51,187 nt of DNA. Origin: JAWXCM01 sp034408745 (GTDB taxonomy: Bacteria; Acidobacteriota; Terriglobia; Bryobacterales; Bryobacteraceae). Made by a program: the position numbers and the translations under genes. Positions 35,407 to 43,341 of the stretch are shown here, piece by piece. Under the pieces are notes generated by a model that was not told where the DNA came from, did no database searches, and was given only the letters and a program-made list of their open reading frames with translations. Location: the NCBI GenBank assembly GCA_034408745.1, contig JAWXCM010000201.1, forward strand, positions 1 to 51,187. Direction: 5' to 3'. Numbering within the stretch: position 1 is the stretch's first letter; the number at the start of each line of letters is the position of its first letter.

Positions 35407-36689
35407 TAACGTCTTGCCAGCTCCGGTCCAATGCCAACGGCGCGCCCCAGCTTCACCCAGCGCGAGGCCTGCACAGCATCCAGCTGCGCCCGTGCCGCGG
35501 CAATCTCAGCTTCCAGCCGCTCCCGTGTACCGTCCAGTTCCAGCGCCCAGCGAGTGCGCTCGTCCAGATCGGCTTCCGTCTTGTGCAGGAACTCGACACA
35601 ACGGACCAGCTCGTCGGTACGTCCCTGCAGATCAGCGGTGCGGGCGGTGAGTTGAGCGGTCAGGTCGGCTTCCATCTGCTGCGCCCACATCGTGCGCTCT
35701 TCCAGCGCGGCGTCGGCTTGCTTGAGTGCGGCATCGTACTGATCTATGATCTCGCGGGCGCGCTGCTGTTGCGCGGCGAACTCGTCCTGTAGTTCGACAA
35801 TCCGCGTGCCCGCATCCTTCAGTCTGGATTCCAGAGACAGCGCCCATTCATGCCGCGCCGCCAGCTCCGCAGCCTGAGCCTCATGTTGCCGCAGCAGCTC
35901 CCGATGCGCGCGCTGCTGGTCACTGAGCCACTCGTCTTTCGTCCGAATCTCCCCTTCCAGACGAGCGATGTGCCGCAGCTTCTCGCGCAACGCGTTAGCC
36001 GCGTTCGGGATGTAAATCAGCCCTTTGACCTGCGGCAGCGGCTCCCGCGAACACACGGCAACGAAGAAATTCGAAGTGTCTGGGTCCGACGGCGTGCGCT
36101 GAAGGTACAGGTCCGTAAACCCGCCGGTATCGGCGACACGGTGGAACGCGACCCCCTCTGTGTGGTCCTGCGTGTAAATGGTGCAATGCGCGAACTGCGC
36201 GCGCACTGCGGCCTCGAACTCGGCGTAATCGAACTCGTGCACGTGATACGGATTCGGCCCAGATTCCCGCCGCGTCTCCGCATAGAACTCGATACTCGGC
36301 GTGGACACCACCAGCACGCCACCAGGTGTCAGCACCCGGGCCGCCTCCGCCAGCAGACTGGGCCAGTCCGGAATGTGTTCGATCACCTCAAATGCCGCAA
36401 TCAGGTCGAACGAGCCCCCGGCAAACGGCAGACACGCGGCCGATGCCTGCACCACGTCCGCATCCGGAATCAGCCGCAGCGCGTCGGCCGAGATGTCGAG
36501 CGACACGATGCTCTCCGCCCCAGCGGCAGCAAACTCGGCTGACCCATACCCGGCGCCACACCCGGCGTCGAGCACCCGGCGCCCGCTGGCAAGCTGGCCG
36601 GCAAAGATGTATCGCGCGATGTGCTCATTCCACAGATCGACATCCACCTTGCCCGGGATCAGCCGCTCACCCGTGAATTCCAGGGTCAC
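35406..36689 (-). CDS. SAM-dependent methyltransferase with C-terminal coiled coil (WbdD-like layout)
   Basis: 427 residues from GTG 36689. Residues about 1-200 are a class I methyltransferase: TGERLIPG, then motif I VLDAGCGAGYGSAEFAAAG, VSLDISADAL, and AFEVIEHIPDWPSLLAEAAR. From about 230 to 410 the chain is a charged heptad coiled coil. It carries repeated Trp-containing units (KDEWLSDQQ, RHEWALSLESRL, RTMWAQQMEADL, RTRWALELDGTRERL). It ends in a basic region, WVKLGRAVGIG. A methyltransferase joined to a long coiled coil next to a Wzt is the layout of WbdD, which caps O-polysaccharides and sets their length. No kinase domain is seen. The start overlaps the ABC gene by GTGA. Confidence 0.85.
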   Translation of the reverse strand: MTLEFTGERLIPGKVDVDLWNEHIARYIFAGQLASGRRVLDAGCGAGYGSAEFAAAGAESIVSLDISADALRLIPDADVVQASAACLPFAGGSFDLIAAFEVIEHIPDWPSLLAEAARVLTPGGVLVVSTPSIEFYAETRRESGPNPYHVHEFDYAEFEAAVRAQFAHCTIYTQDHTEGVAFHRVADTGGFTDLYLQRTPSDPDTSNFFVAVCSREPLPQVKGLIYIPNAANALREKLRHIARLEGEIRTKDEWLSDQQRAHRELLRQHEAQAAELAARHEWALSLESRLKDAGTRIVELQDEFAAQQQRAREIIDQYDAALKQADAALEERTMWAQQMEADLTAQLTARTADLQGRTDELVRCVEFLHKTEADLDERTRWALELDGTRERLEAEIAAARAQLDAVQASRWVKLGRAVGIGPELARR

Positions 36690-37996
36690 GCCGGCACCTG
36701 AGGAGCAGGGAGTTTCGCGTTTACCTCCACCCTGCAGGGCATGTGCAGATAGCCGTAGATTTGCCCGTCGCCGTGGCCCATCTGCAGCGTCAGCGCGTTC
36801 TCGATCCAGTCGCACATCTTGTACGCTTCCAGTGTGCCGTCGGCAATTGCGGGCGAGAACGAAAAGTCCGAAGGATACAGTTCCGGCAGATCGATATGGA
36901 AGTCGACGGTAAGGCGGTCCCCGGCGAGCATGGAGGGAAGCTGATGCCCCTCCCTCACCGTGTTTGTACCTGCAAAGTCCATACCTAAATGGTTGCGCAT
37001 CATGAAGCCGACATTAGGGAGTGGCAGGTCGGCTTTGGCACGAACGGAAATCCGCAGGATCACCCGGCTCCCTGGCGCCAGCAGCCTAGTCTCGCGTCCG
37101 AACTCGTCATAAATCGCGATCCCCACCACCTCGGCGCGGCCGTCACCATGCCTGTGATCGATATTCGGAATCGTGTCGACAGACTCCGGCGGCGGTGGCA
37201 GATGGCCCGCTTCGTTGATCATCATCGGAGTAGGCGCCGAGTGGCCCAGGTACACCGAATCCTTCTCGGTCATCGCGGCCAGGTACTTCTGCACAACCAC
37301 GTCGGTGGGCCCAAAATCCCGCACGTGCCCCTTTTCCAGCCACATGCAGGTGTCGCCGATCGCCTTGATATCGCCCATGGAGTGCGAGACAAAGACAATG
37401 GTGACACCCTTTGACCGCAGCTCATGCACCTTGCGCATGCAGCGCTGCCGGAAGTAAATGTCACCCACCGCCAGCGCCTCATCCACCAGGAGAATGTCCG
37501 GATCCACGTGAATGGCGACGGAAAATGCCAGCCGCACGGTCATGCCGCTGGAGTAAGTCTTTACGGGCTGGTGGATGAAATCGCCGATCTCCGCGAACGC
37601 CGTGATCGCCTCATACCGGCGGTCGATCTCCTTCGAGCTGAGCCCCAGAATCGAGCCGTTCAGATACACGTTGTCCCGCCCGGTGAACTCCGGGTTAAAT
37701 CCCGAGCCAAGTTCCAGCAGCGCGGCAACCCGCCCCTTCACCTTCACTTCTCCAGATGTGGGGTGCAGGATGCCGGCGATAATTTGCAGCAGGGTGCTCT
37801 TGCCCGACCCATTTTCCCCAACCACGCAGAACGTCTCACCCCGCCCCACGGAGAAGCTGACATCGCGCAACGCCCAGAAATCTTCATGAAAGGAGAGGCG
37901 GTTGAAGGTGAGGAGTTCCCGCAGCCGGTCGCGCGGCGAGGCGTACACAGGGTAGCTTTTCGAGACCCCCCGAAACTCAATGGCAAGTGAGGACAC
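36686..37996 (-). CDS. ABC-type polysaccharide export ATPase, Wzt-like with C-terminal carbohydrate-binding domain
   Basis: 436 residues. The ATPase domain (about 1-245) has Walker A GENGSGKST, the signature YSSGMTVRLAF, Walker B PDILLVDEALAVGD and H-loop VSHSM. The KSYPVYASPRDRLRELL start is typical of O-antigen and teichoic-acid exporters. About 190 further residues form a beta-sandwich like the Wzt C-terminal domain, which recognises the capped end of the polymer. The partner permease Wzm is not adjacent or elsewhere in the window. The gene starts at GTG 37996, only a few bases after a good promoter, and leads the operon with the methyltransferase and double glycosyltransferase. Confidence 0.92.
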   Translation of the reverse strand: MSSLAIEFRGVSKSYPVYASPRDRLRELLTFNRLSFHEDFWALRDVSFSVGRGETFCVVGENGSGKSTLLQIIAGILHPTSGEVKVKGRVAALLELGSGFNPEFTGRDNVYLNGSILGLSSKEIDRRYEAITAFAEIGDFIHQPVKTYSSGMTVRLAFSVAIHVDPDILLVDEALAVGDIYFRQRCMRKVHELRSKGVTIVFVSHSMGDIKAIGDTCMWLEKGHVRDFGPTDVVVQKYLAAMTEKDSVYLGHSAPTPMMINEAGHLPPPPESVDTIPNIDHRHGDGRAEVVGIAIYDEFGRETRLLAPGSRVILRISVRAKADLPLPNVGFMMRNHLGMDFAGTNTVREGHQLPSMLAGDRLTVDFHIDLPELYPSDFSFSPAIADGTLEAYKMCDWIENALTLQMGHGDGQIYGYLHMPCRVEVNAKLPAPQVPA

Positions 37997-38004
37997 TACT
38001 TGGC

Positions 38005-38033
38005 AGGTTAGGGAACCCAGACGAGACTGTCAA
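38005..38033 (-). promoter_or_regulatory. Sigma-70 promoter of the Wzt operon
   Basis: On the minus strand, TTGACA (38033-38028) is followed by a 17-base spacer and TAACCT (38010-38005). The expected start site is about 37999-37997, directly before the GTG at 37996. The transcript would then be leaderless or nearly so, unless a later start such as TTG 37987 is used. Confidence 0.7.
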
Positions 38034-38346
38034 ACTTCGCTCCCGCCGCACAGGGGCCGAGGTGACCGCCGACCCTCCATTTCAGCCCGAATTGCCATGT
38101 CTTCGAAACGACCGCCTGCGGCCTGCTCCTGACCGTTTAGGCTGTGACGTTCCGGGCCAAAACTTTTCAAGTCGGAAGCCACCTCCATGTGTGCGAAGTG
38201 GCCTCCATGCGACGTGTTTGCCTTCCCATCGGAGGTTGGGAAGGTGGAAGAAAAGCACCTTAGTACTATCTTCCTGTCCCAATATTCTGCGCGTTACACT
38301 TCGTAGTCAATATGAAATGTCCTTCACATAGATTTGACACGGTGAT
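38034..38346. other. Gene-poor stretch between the Wzt promoter and the PIN remnant
   Basis: No coding region with family character is seen. Short open frames here are composed of Arg-rich, low-complexity sequence. The stretch may be upstream regulatory DNA or the debris of an inserted element. Confidence 0.4.
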
Positions 38347-38560
38347 TCATACTGAATACTCCAGAAACGCCGCGGGTGACATAATCTGGATCCCCCGAAA
38401 AGGGCTCATGACCAGCAGATCCTGGTCGCCGGTCACAATCCTCGCAGCGTTGCCATTCACGGCAATCTCACGTAGGTGTCGAACTTCTTGCGGGAGAGAA
38501 CCGTGGCCATTCAGGTAACAGTAGCAGGCTGATCAGGACGTTGTTGTCAAAACGATTCGG
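38347..38560 (-). pseudogene. Decayed PIN-family toxin (COG1569-like)
   Basis: Directly downstream of a 43-residue ORF the minus strand gives the start of a PIN domain, RFDNNVLISLLLLPE. A different frame then gives ATVLSRKKFDTYV, and the last piece is EIAVNGNAARIVTGDQDLLV, then SPFRGIQIMSPAAFLEYSV and a TGA at 38349-38347. These are the first, middle and last blocks of the PIN toxins that carry TGDxDLL, in the correct order. They are compressed to about 70 codons instead of about 140 and split between frames. The toxin has lost internal sequence and cannot be active. Confidence 0.8.
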
Positions 38561-38563
38561 GGG

Positions 38564-38695
38564 CTACTCTTCACTGGCAAGAATCTCTGCGAGTTTTTCC
38601 TCGGTCAGCCCTCGTGCGGCCGCGTCTTCCCCAACTCTGTAGCAGAACTCCTGAAACTCAGCTTTGTTCAGTGTAAGCAGCCGGTTGTACTTCAT
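38564..38695 (-). CDS. Small antitoxin-like protein upstream of the PIN remnant
   Basis: 43 residues, intact: MKYNRLLTLNKAEFQEFCYR, then an acidic end with GLTEEKLAEILASEE. Its size, acidic helical C-terminus and position just ahead of a PIN toxin are typical of the antitoxin of such modules. It ends about 10 bases before the toxin remnant. With the toxin decayed, the antitoxin would be an orphan. No formal family assignment is possible from the sequence alone. Confidence 0.65.
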   Translation of the reverse strand: MKYNRLLTLNKAEFQEFCYRVGEDAAARGLTEEKLAEILASEE

Positions 38696-38769
38696 ACGTC
38701 CAGTTTAACTAAAATGGACAAATATTTTCGCCCTCGGTGGCTTTGCCTCACGTGCGTCCAATTTTCCCC

Positions 38770-38798
38770 TTGACGTCCTACAGGAGTCCGATTATTCT
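38770..38798 (+). promoter_or_regulatory. Promoter of the padR-permease operon
   Basis: TTGACG (38770-38775), a 17-base spacer and TATTCT (38793-38798) form a good sigma-70 promoter. An inverted repeat begins inside the spacer. AAGGAG at 38816-38821 serves the ATG at 38826. Confidence 0.75.
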
Positions 38799-38809
38799 GT
38801 CTCCTGTAG
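38778..38809. promoter_or_regulatory. Putative PadR operator (inverted repeat)
   Basis: CTACAGGAG at 38778-38786 and CTCCTGTAG at 38801-38809 are perfect 9-base inverted arms with a 14-base centre. They bracket the -10 element of the padR promoter. A dimeric PadR regulator binding here would block its own transcription. The link to this PadR is inference. Confidence 0.65.
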
Positions 38810-38825
38810 ACAGCCAAGGAGAGAG

Positions 38826-39164
38826 ATGCCCGACAAACAAATCGACCTGCTCCAGGGAACGCTCGACCTGCTGATTCTCAAAGCCCTCGCCCTCGGGCCG
38901 ATGCACGGCTACGGAGTATCCGTCCGCCTCCAGCAGCTCTCGGCCAACAGCCTTCAGGTGCAGCAGGGATCGCTCTACCCAGCGCTCCATCGCCTCGAGC
39001 AGCAGGCGTGGATCCAAAGCGAGTGGGGCGTCAGCGAGAACAACCGCAAGGCCAAATTCTACTCACTGACCGCTACCGGCCGCGAGCAACTCAGCAAAGA
39101 AACCGCAAACTGGACCCGCATGGCGCAGGCCATCGGACTCGTCCTTGGCGCGCAGGAGGTATAA
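38826..39164 (+). CDS. PadR family transcriptional regulator
   Basis: 112 residues, the short PadR form. LQGTLDLLILKALALGPMHG is the family opening. The winged-helix DNA-binding part continues with QVQQGSLYPALHRLEQQAWI and FYSLTATGREQL, and a short C-terminal helix allows dimerisation. Such regulators usually repress a neighbouring transporter and themselves until a small ligand binds. It is followed three bases later by the ADOP permease, the standard partner in Acidobacteriota. An inverted repeat lies on its promoter. Confidence 0.94.
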   Translation: MPDKQIDLLQGTLDLLILKALALGPMHGYGVSVRLQQLSANSLQVQQGSLYPALHRLEQQAWIQSEWGVSENNRKAKFYSLTATGREQLSKETANWTRMAQAIGLVLGAQEV

Positions 39165-39167
39165 CAC

Positions 39168-41585
39168 GTGACGACCACGGGGCACCGCTGGGTGGATATC
39201 GTAAGGCTGCGGCTGCGATCGCTGTGGCGGAAACAGGAGGTGGAGCAGGAGCTCGACGAAGAGCTGCGCTTCCACCACGACGCCCGGGGATGGTCTCTGC
39301 TGGAAAACCTGGTTCGCGACGTCCGCTATGGCCTGAGAGCGATGCTCCGCAACCCGCTCTTCACGATCACAGCGGCCGGAGCGCTTGCCATGGGCATCGG
39401 CGTCAATTCCGCCGTCTTTACCATGGTCTACTCCCTGATGTATCGGCCGATTCCCGTGGCTCAGCCGGAGACCATGCGCAACGTCCACCTCGCCGCCTTC
39501 GGCCAGGGCTCGCGGTCCCACTTCGGAACGCAGTACAACATCACCTGGGACGAGTTCCACAGCATGCGCACCACAGCCACCTCGGCCGAGCTCGCGGGCC
39601 TCGCCGAAGTGCAGATGTCGCGAAAAGACGACCCCCGCCCCGTCCACGCGCAGCTCGCCTCCGATAACCTGCTGACCCTCATCGGTGGACGTCCAGCCCT
39701 CGGCCGCTTCTTCCGCCCCAAAGAGGTATCTTCGCCCGGCGCTCCCGCTGTCCTGGTGTTATCGAACCGCGCCTGGAAGATCTGGTTCGGATCCGACCCA
39801 GGCGTGGTCGGCCAGCTCATCGTCCTGAATCGAACACCGTTCACAATCATCGGCATTGCCGACGGGCAGACCACCGGACCCACCATGCTCGCGCCCGACG
39901 TCTGGATTCCCCTCAGCATGCAGGCGATTACCCGCCCGGGCGAGCCACTGATCACCAACCCAGTCAATGCATGGATTCAGGTGCTCGGGCGCATCCGGCC
40001 AGGCGTCTCTGATTCCGCCATGCAGGCCGAGATGCAGCTGTTGTTTCAAAACGCGCTCACAGCCCACATGCCCCAGCGGACCGCTGCTGTTTCCGTCGCC
40101 CCCGCTGCGTTCTTCAACTATCCGTGGATCCGGCAGAAGTCCGCGCCCATCATTGGAATCCTCTTCCTTGCAGTGGGCCTGGTGCTCATTGTGGCCTGCG
40201 CCAACGTCGCCAACATGCTGCTCGCCCGAGGCCTGGTGCGACGGCGCGAAATCGCCGTGCGTCTGTCCATCGGCGCGTCCCGAAGCCGCGTCCTGCTCTT
40301 CACCATGCTCGTCTCCCTGATCACCGGAGCCGTGTTCGGCCTGGTTCCGGCATGGAGCTCCCTCCGCTTCTCCCTGAACGCCAACCTGCGCACCGAAGGC
40401 CTCGACGACAGGAACAAGACCGGCAAGCAACGAACCCAGTTCGCGCTCATCGCCGTCCAGGTCGCCGTGTGTCTGGTCCTGCTCGTCAACGCCGGACTCC
40501 TGGTACGAGGCTTTCAATCCGCACTTAAGGGCGATCCAGGGCAGGCAACCAGCAACCTTGTGACAGCCAGCTTCGACCTCCGCCAGCAGCAGTACACTCG
40601 CCAGTCGGCCGAACGCTTTTTCGCGAACCTGCGCGAAAGCGCTGCCGCAATTCCTGGCGTCAGGTCTGTATCTACAACTTTCGTCGAGCCCCTGCATCAA
40701 CAGTGCGGCACCGAAATCGGCATTCCCTCGTCGGACGGACAGCCCACCCGTGCCCTGGCAGCTTGCGATGAGGTCGGCCCCGACTACTTCCGGACAGCCG
40801 GCATTCGCCTCCAGTCAGGCCGCGAGTTCACAGCCGCGGATCAAAAGCCAGGCATTCGCGTGGCAATCATCGACGCCGAACTCGCCAGCAGTCATTTCGG
40901 CGGCCCCAAAGCACTGGGTCGAACCCTGCTCTTCGGCATGCCCGGCGAGAAGTATGAGATCGTCGGCATCGCTTCGAACACCAGGGCGCTCGATCTCGGC
41001 ACGCTGCAGCGGGGCAAGATCTACACGCCGATGTCGGGTCTGCGACACATGGAAGCGATGCTGGTGCTCGCCTGGGATGGTCCGTTCGCCAGCATTGACA
41101 AGGAGCTCCGCGAGGCTGTCGGCAGAGAGGATCCGAACGTGACCATCCGCCTCAAGCGCGTGGAGGAAAGCGTGCGCGACGCTCTGGTGCCCGCGCAGCT
41201 GGCCAGCGCCGCGGCAGGCGTTCTCGGTGTCTTCGCCCTGCTTTTGGCCGGGACCGGCATCTACGGCGTAGTCGCGTTCTCCGTAACCCGACGCCGCCGC
41301 GAGATGGGAATCCGAGTCGCCCTCGGTGCCGACCGGTCCGCCGTCATGCGACTCATGATTTGGCAGGGCATGCAGCCCGTCATCGCCGGCGCCGTCATCG
41401 GACTGGCCCTCGCCGGCGGGGGCGCTCAGCTCATCCGAGCCATGCTGTACGGAGTCAGCCCGTTCGATCCCGTCGCATTCGCCGGGATGGCTGCCATATT
41501 GACCCTGGCAGCCCTTCTCGCGGCTGCCATACCGGCCCGCACGGCTCTCGCGCTCGATCCAGCTGTAACCCTTCGTCAGGAGTAG
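39168..41585 (+). CDS. ADOP-type (FtsX/MacB-like) permease with internal deletions
   Basis: 805 residues from GTG. It belongs to the acidobacterial duplicated orphan permeases: two FtsX-type four-helix units and MacB-type periplasmic domains, without an adjacent ATPase. The second unit is complete (TGIYGVVAFSVTRRRREMGI, through VALGADRSAVMRLM, to LAAAIPARTALALDP). In the first unit GASRSR runs directly into VLLFTMLVSLITGAVFGLVP near residue 370, so the helix between these blocks is missing. Near residue 40 LRFHHD joins ARGWSLLENLVRD, skipping a block of about 40 residues normal in the family. Both joins keep the frame. The protein may be inactive or altered in topology. Confidence 0.88.
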   Translation: MTTTGHRWVDIVRLRLRSLWRKQEVEQELDEELRFHHDARGWSLLENLVRDVRYGLRAMLRNPLFTITAAGALAMGIGVNSAVFTMVYSLMYRPIPVAQPETMRNVHLAAFGQGSRSHFGTQYNITWDEFHSMRTTATSAELAGLAEVQMSRKDDPRPVHAQLASDNLLTLIGGRPALGRFFRPKEVSSPGAPAVLVLSNRAWKIWFGSDPGVVGQLIVLNRTPFTIIGIADGQTTGPTMLAPDVWIPLSMQAITRPGEPLITNPVNAWIQVLGRIRPGVSDSAMQAEMQLLFQNALTAHMPQRTAAVSVAPAAFFNYPWIRQKSAPIIGILFLAVGLVLIVACANVANMLLARGLVRRREIAVRLSIGASRSRVLLFTMLVSLITGAVFGLVPAWSSLRFSLNANLRTEGLDDRNKTGKQRTQFALIAVQVAVCLVLLVNAGLLVRGFQSALKGDPGQATSNLVTASFDLRQQQYTRQSAERFFANLRESAAAIPGVRSVSTTFVEPLHQQCGTEIGIPSSDGQPTRALAACDEVGPDYFRTAGIRLQSGREFTAADQKPGIRVAIIDAELASSHFGGPKALGRTLLFGMPGEKYEIVGIASNTRALDLGTLQRGKIYTPMSGLRHMEAMLVLAWDGPFASIDKELREAVGREDPNVTIRLKRVEESVRDALVPAQLASAAAGVLGVFALLLAGTGIYGVVAFSVTRRRREMGIRVALGADRSAVMRLMIWQGMQPVIAGAVIGLALAGGGAQLIRAMLYGVSPFDPVAFAGMAAILTLAALLAAAIPARTALALDPAVTLRQE

Positions 41586-41626
41586 CGAAACATCGCTCCA
41601 GCCCTGTTCAGCGTAATATGGCATAA

Positions 41627-43249
41627 ATGGCCGAAATATCGATCCTGACTGCCGACGGGAAAACCAGGACACACGTGCTTGAAGGGGAGCGCGTCGGACT
41701 GGGACGCGCCAACACGAACGAGCTCTGTTATCCCGACGACAGTGGTCTCTCTCGCCAACACCTCCTCTTCCAGCGCGAGGGCGAAGAGTGGCTTCTCGTC
41801 GACCCCGGGAGTAAGAACGGCACCACACTTAACGGCGACCGCATCACCACGCCGCGGAAGCTGGTGGGTGGCGACAAGATCCAGGCCGGCCACCTGACCA
41901 TCGTCTATGGCGTTGCCGCGCGCCCGTTCAACGAGACTGTCGTTTTTATTGACACCCGCGACGAAAAGACAACAGTCTCCCGATCCCTCGCCGACGTCCT
42001 GAGCCCCGGAGCCCAGCGACTCGAAAAACCAACGGTCAGTGCCGACAAAATCGGAGCCCTGATCAAAGCCGGGAACCAGCTCTCACAGGAGCAGGAACTC
42101 GACAAGCTGTTCCCCATCATCCTCGACCTCGCCATCGAAGCTGTTCAGGCGGAACGCGGTGTACTGCTGGCCTATGAGGGCGAATCGCTGGATGTCAAAG
42201 CCTCCTCCGGCGGCAACTTCCGCATCAGCCAGGGTGTGCGCGAACGCGTCCTCCGCGGCCGCGAGTCTCTGCTCATCAACGACGTCCTTTCCGACGAAGC
42301 CTTCAAAGGCATGCAGAGCCTGGTCCAGCAGCAGGTCCGGATGTTCATGGCTGTGCCGCTGCAAACGAACGATCAGGTGCTGGGCCTCATCTACGTCGAT
42401 TCGCCGACGCTCGTTCGCGAGTTCGCCGTCGAAGACCTGAACCTGCTGACTGTCATGGCGAATATCGCCGCGGTTCGCATCGAACGCGCCCGCCTTGCGG
42501 AAATCGAGCAGGCCGAAAAGATCATGGCCAAGGATCTGGAACAGGCCGCCGTGATTCAGCGAGGCCTTCTGCCCTCGCGAGCGCCCATCGTCCCTGGCCT
42601 CGACCTCGCCGGGCACAACGTTCCCTGCCGGACCGTCGGCGGCGACTACTACGACTTCCTGCAGTATCCCGACGGCAAGATCGGTGTCGCGCTGGGCGAC
42701 GTCTCCGGCAAGGCCATGCCGGCTGCTCTGCTGATGACCAGCCTCCAGGCCCGGCTCCGAGTCATCTCCGAAGACATCACAGACGTGGCTGACCTGATGA
42801 ACCGGCTCAACCGCCACACTGCCGCCAATACGCCGTCAAACCGTTTCATAACGCTGTTCTTCATGATCATTGACCCGGCTACGGGCGAGGTCTCCTACTG
42901 CAACGCTGGCCATAATCCACCCTACCTGGCGCGCGTTTCCGGCGAAATAGAAGAGCTGCAGGAAGGCGGCCTCATCCTGGGCCTTTTCGGCCAGGCCCGC
43001 TATGCCTCGGCGAAGGTGGAAATGGCCACCGGCGACATCATCGTGGTGTTCAGCGACGGCGTCTCGGAGGCCCAGAATGGGGATCAGGACGAGTTCGGAG
43101 AAGAGCGCCTCAAGCAGGTGATTCTCGCCACTCACGACAAATCCGCGGCCGACATCCTCCAGGCAATCATCCAGTCGGTAGCCGACTTCGCCGCAGGTGC
43201 TCCGGCAGCCGATGACGTGACACTTGTTGTTGTGAGGCGCGTCTCATGA
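41627..43249 (+). CDS. FHA-GAF-SpoIIE (PP2C-type) serine phosphatase
   Basis: 540 residues. An FHA domain (about 1-100) has LGRANTNELCY, SRQHLLFQR and GSKNGTTLNG, and would bind phosphothreonine. A GAF domain (about 145-300) includes ERGVLLAYEGE and AVPLQTNDQVLGLIYVD. The C-terminal PP2C/SpoIIE domain (about 330-540) has GGDYYDFLQYPDG, VALGDVSGKAMPAALLM and VFSDGVSEAQN, with the Asp residues that bind metal. It is an RsbU-like phosphatase of a partner-switching or kinase-linked signal path. No anti-sigma factor or kinase is adjacent. The gene lies 92 bases upstream of rpoN on the same strand. Confidence 0.93.
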   Translation: MAEISILTADGKTRTHVLEGERVGLGRANTNELCYPDDSGLSRQHLLFQREGEEWLLVDPGSKNGTTLNGDRITTPRKLVGGDKIQAGHLTIVYGVAARPFNETVVFIDTRDEKTTVSRSLADVLSPGAQRLEKPTVSADKIGALIKAGNQLSQEQELDKLFPIILDLAIEAVQAERGVLLAYEGESLDVKASSGGNFRISQGVRERVLRGRESLLINDVLSDEAFKGMQSLVQQQVRMFMAVPLQTNDQVLGLIYVDSPTLVREFAVEDLNLLTVMANIAAVRIERARLAEIEQAEKIMAKDLEQAAVIQRGLLPSRAPIVPGLDLAGHNVPCRTVGGDYYDFLQYPDGKIGVALGDVSGKAMPAALLMTSLQARLRVISEDITDVADLMNRLNRHTAANTPSNRFITLFFMIIDPATGEVSYCNAGHNPPYLARVSGEIEELQEGGLILGLFGQARYASAKVEMATGDIIVVFSDGVSEAQNGDQDEFGEERLKQVILATHDKSAADILQAIIQSVADFAAGAPAADDVTLVVVRRVS

Positions 43250-43341
43250 CGTACACCCACAGGACAACGGTACTTCAGTTGCTAAGGAGTTACAGCGAAG
43301 CGGGCTTCAAAAATGGCATTGTCTGATAGAATGGCAAGCAA

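Noticed and set aside
39759..40700. A 313-codon antisense frame inside the ADOP permease
   Set aside because: The composition is that of a codon-shadow and the sense frame has clear transmembrane and family motifs.
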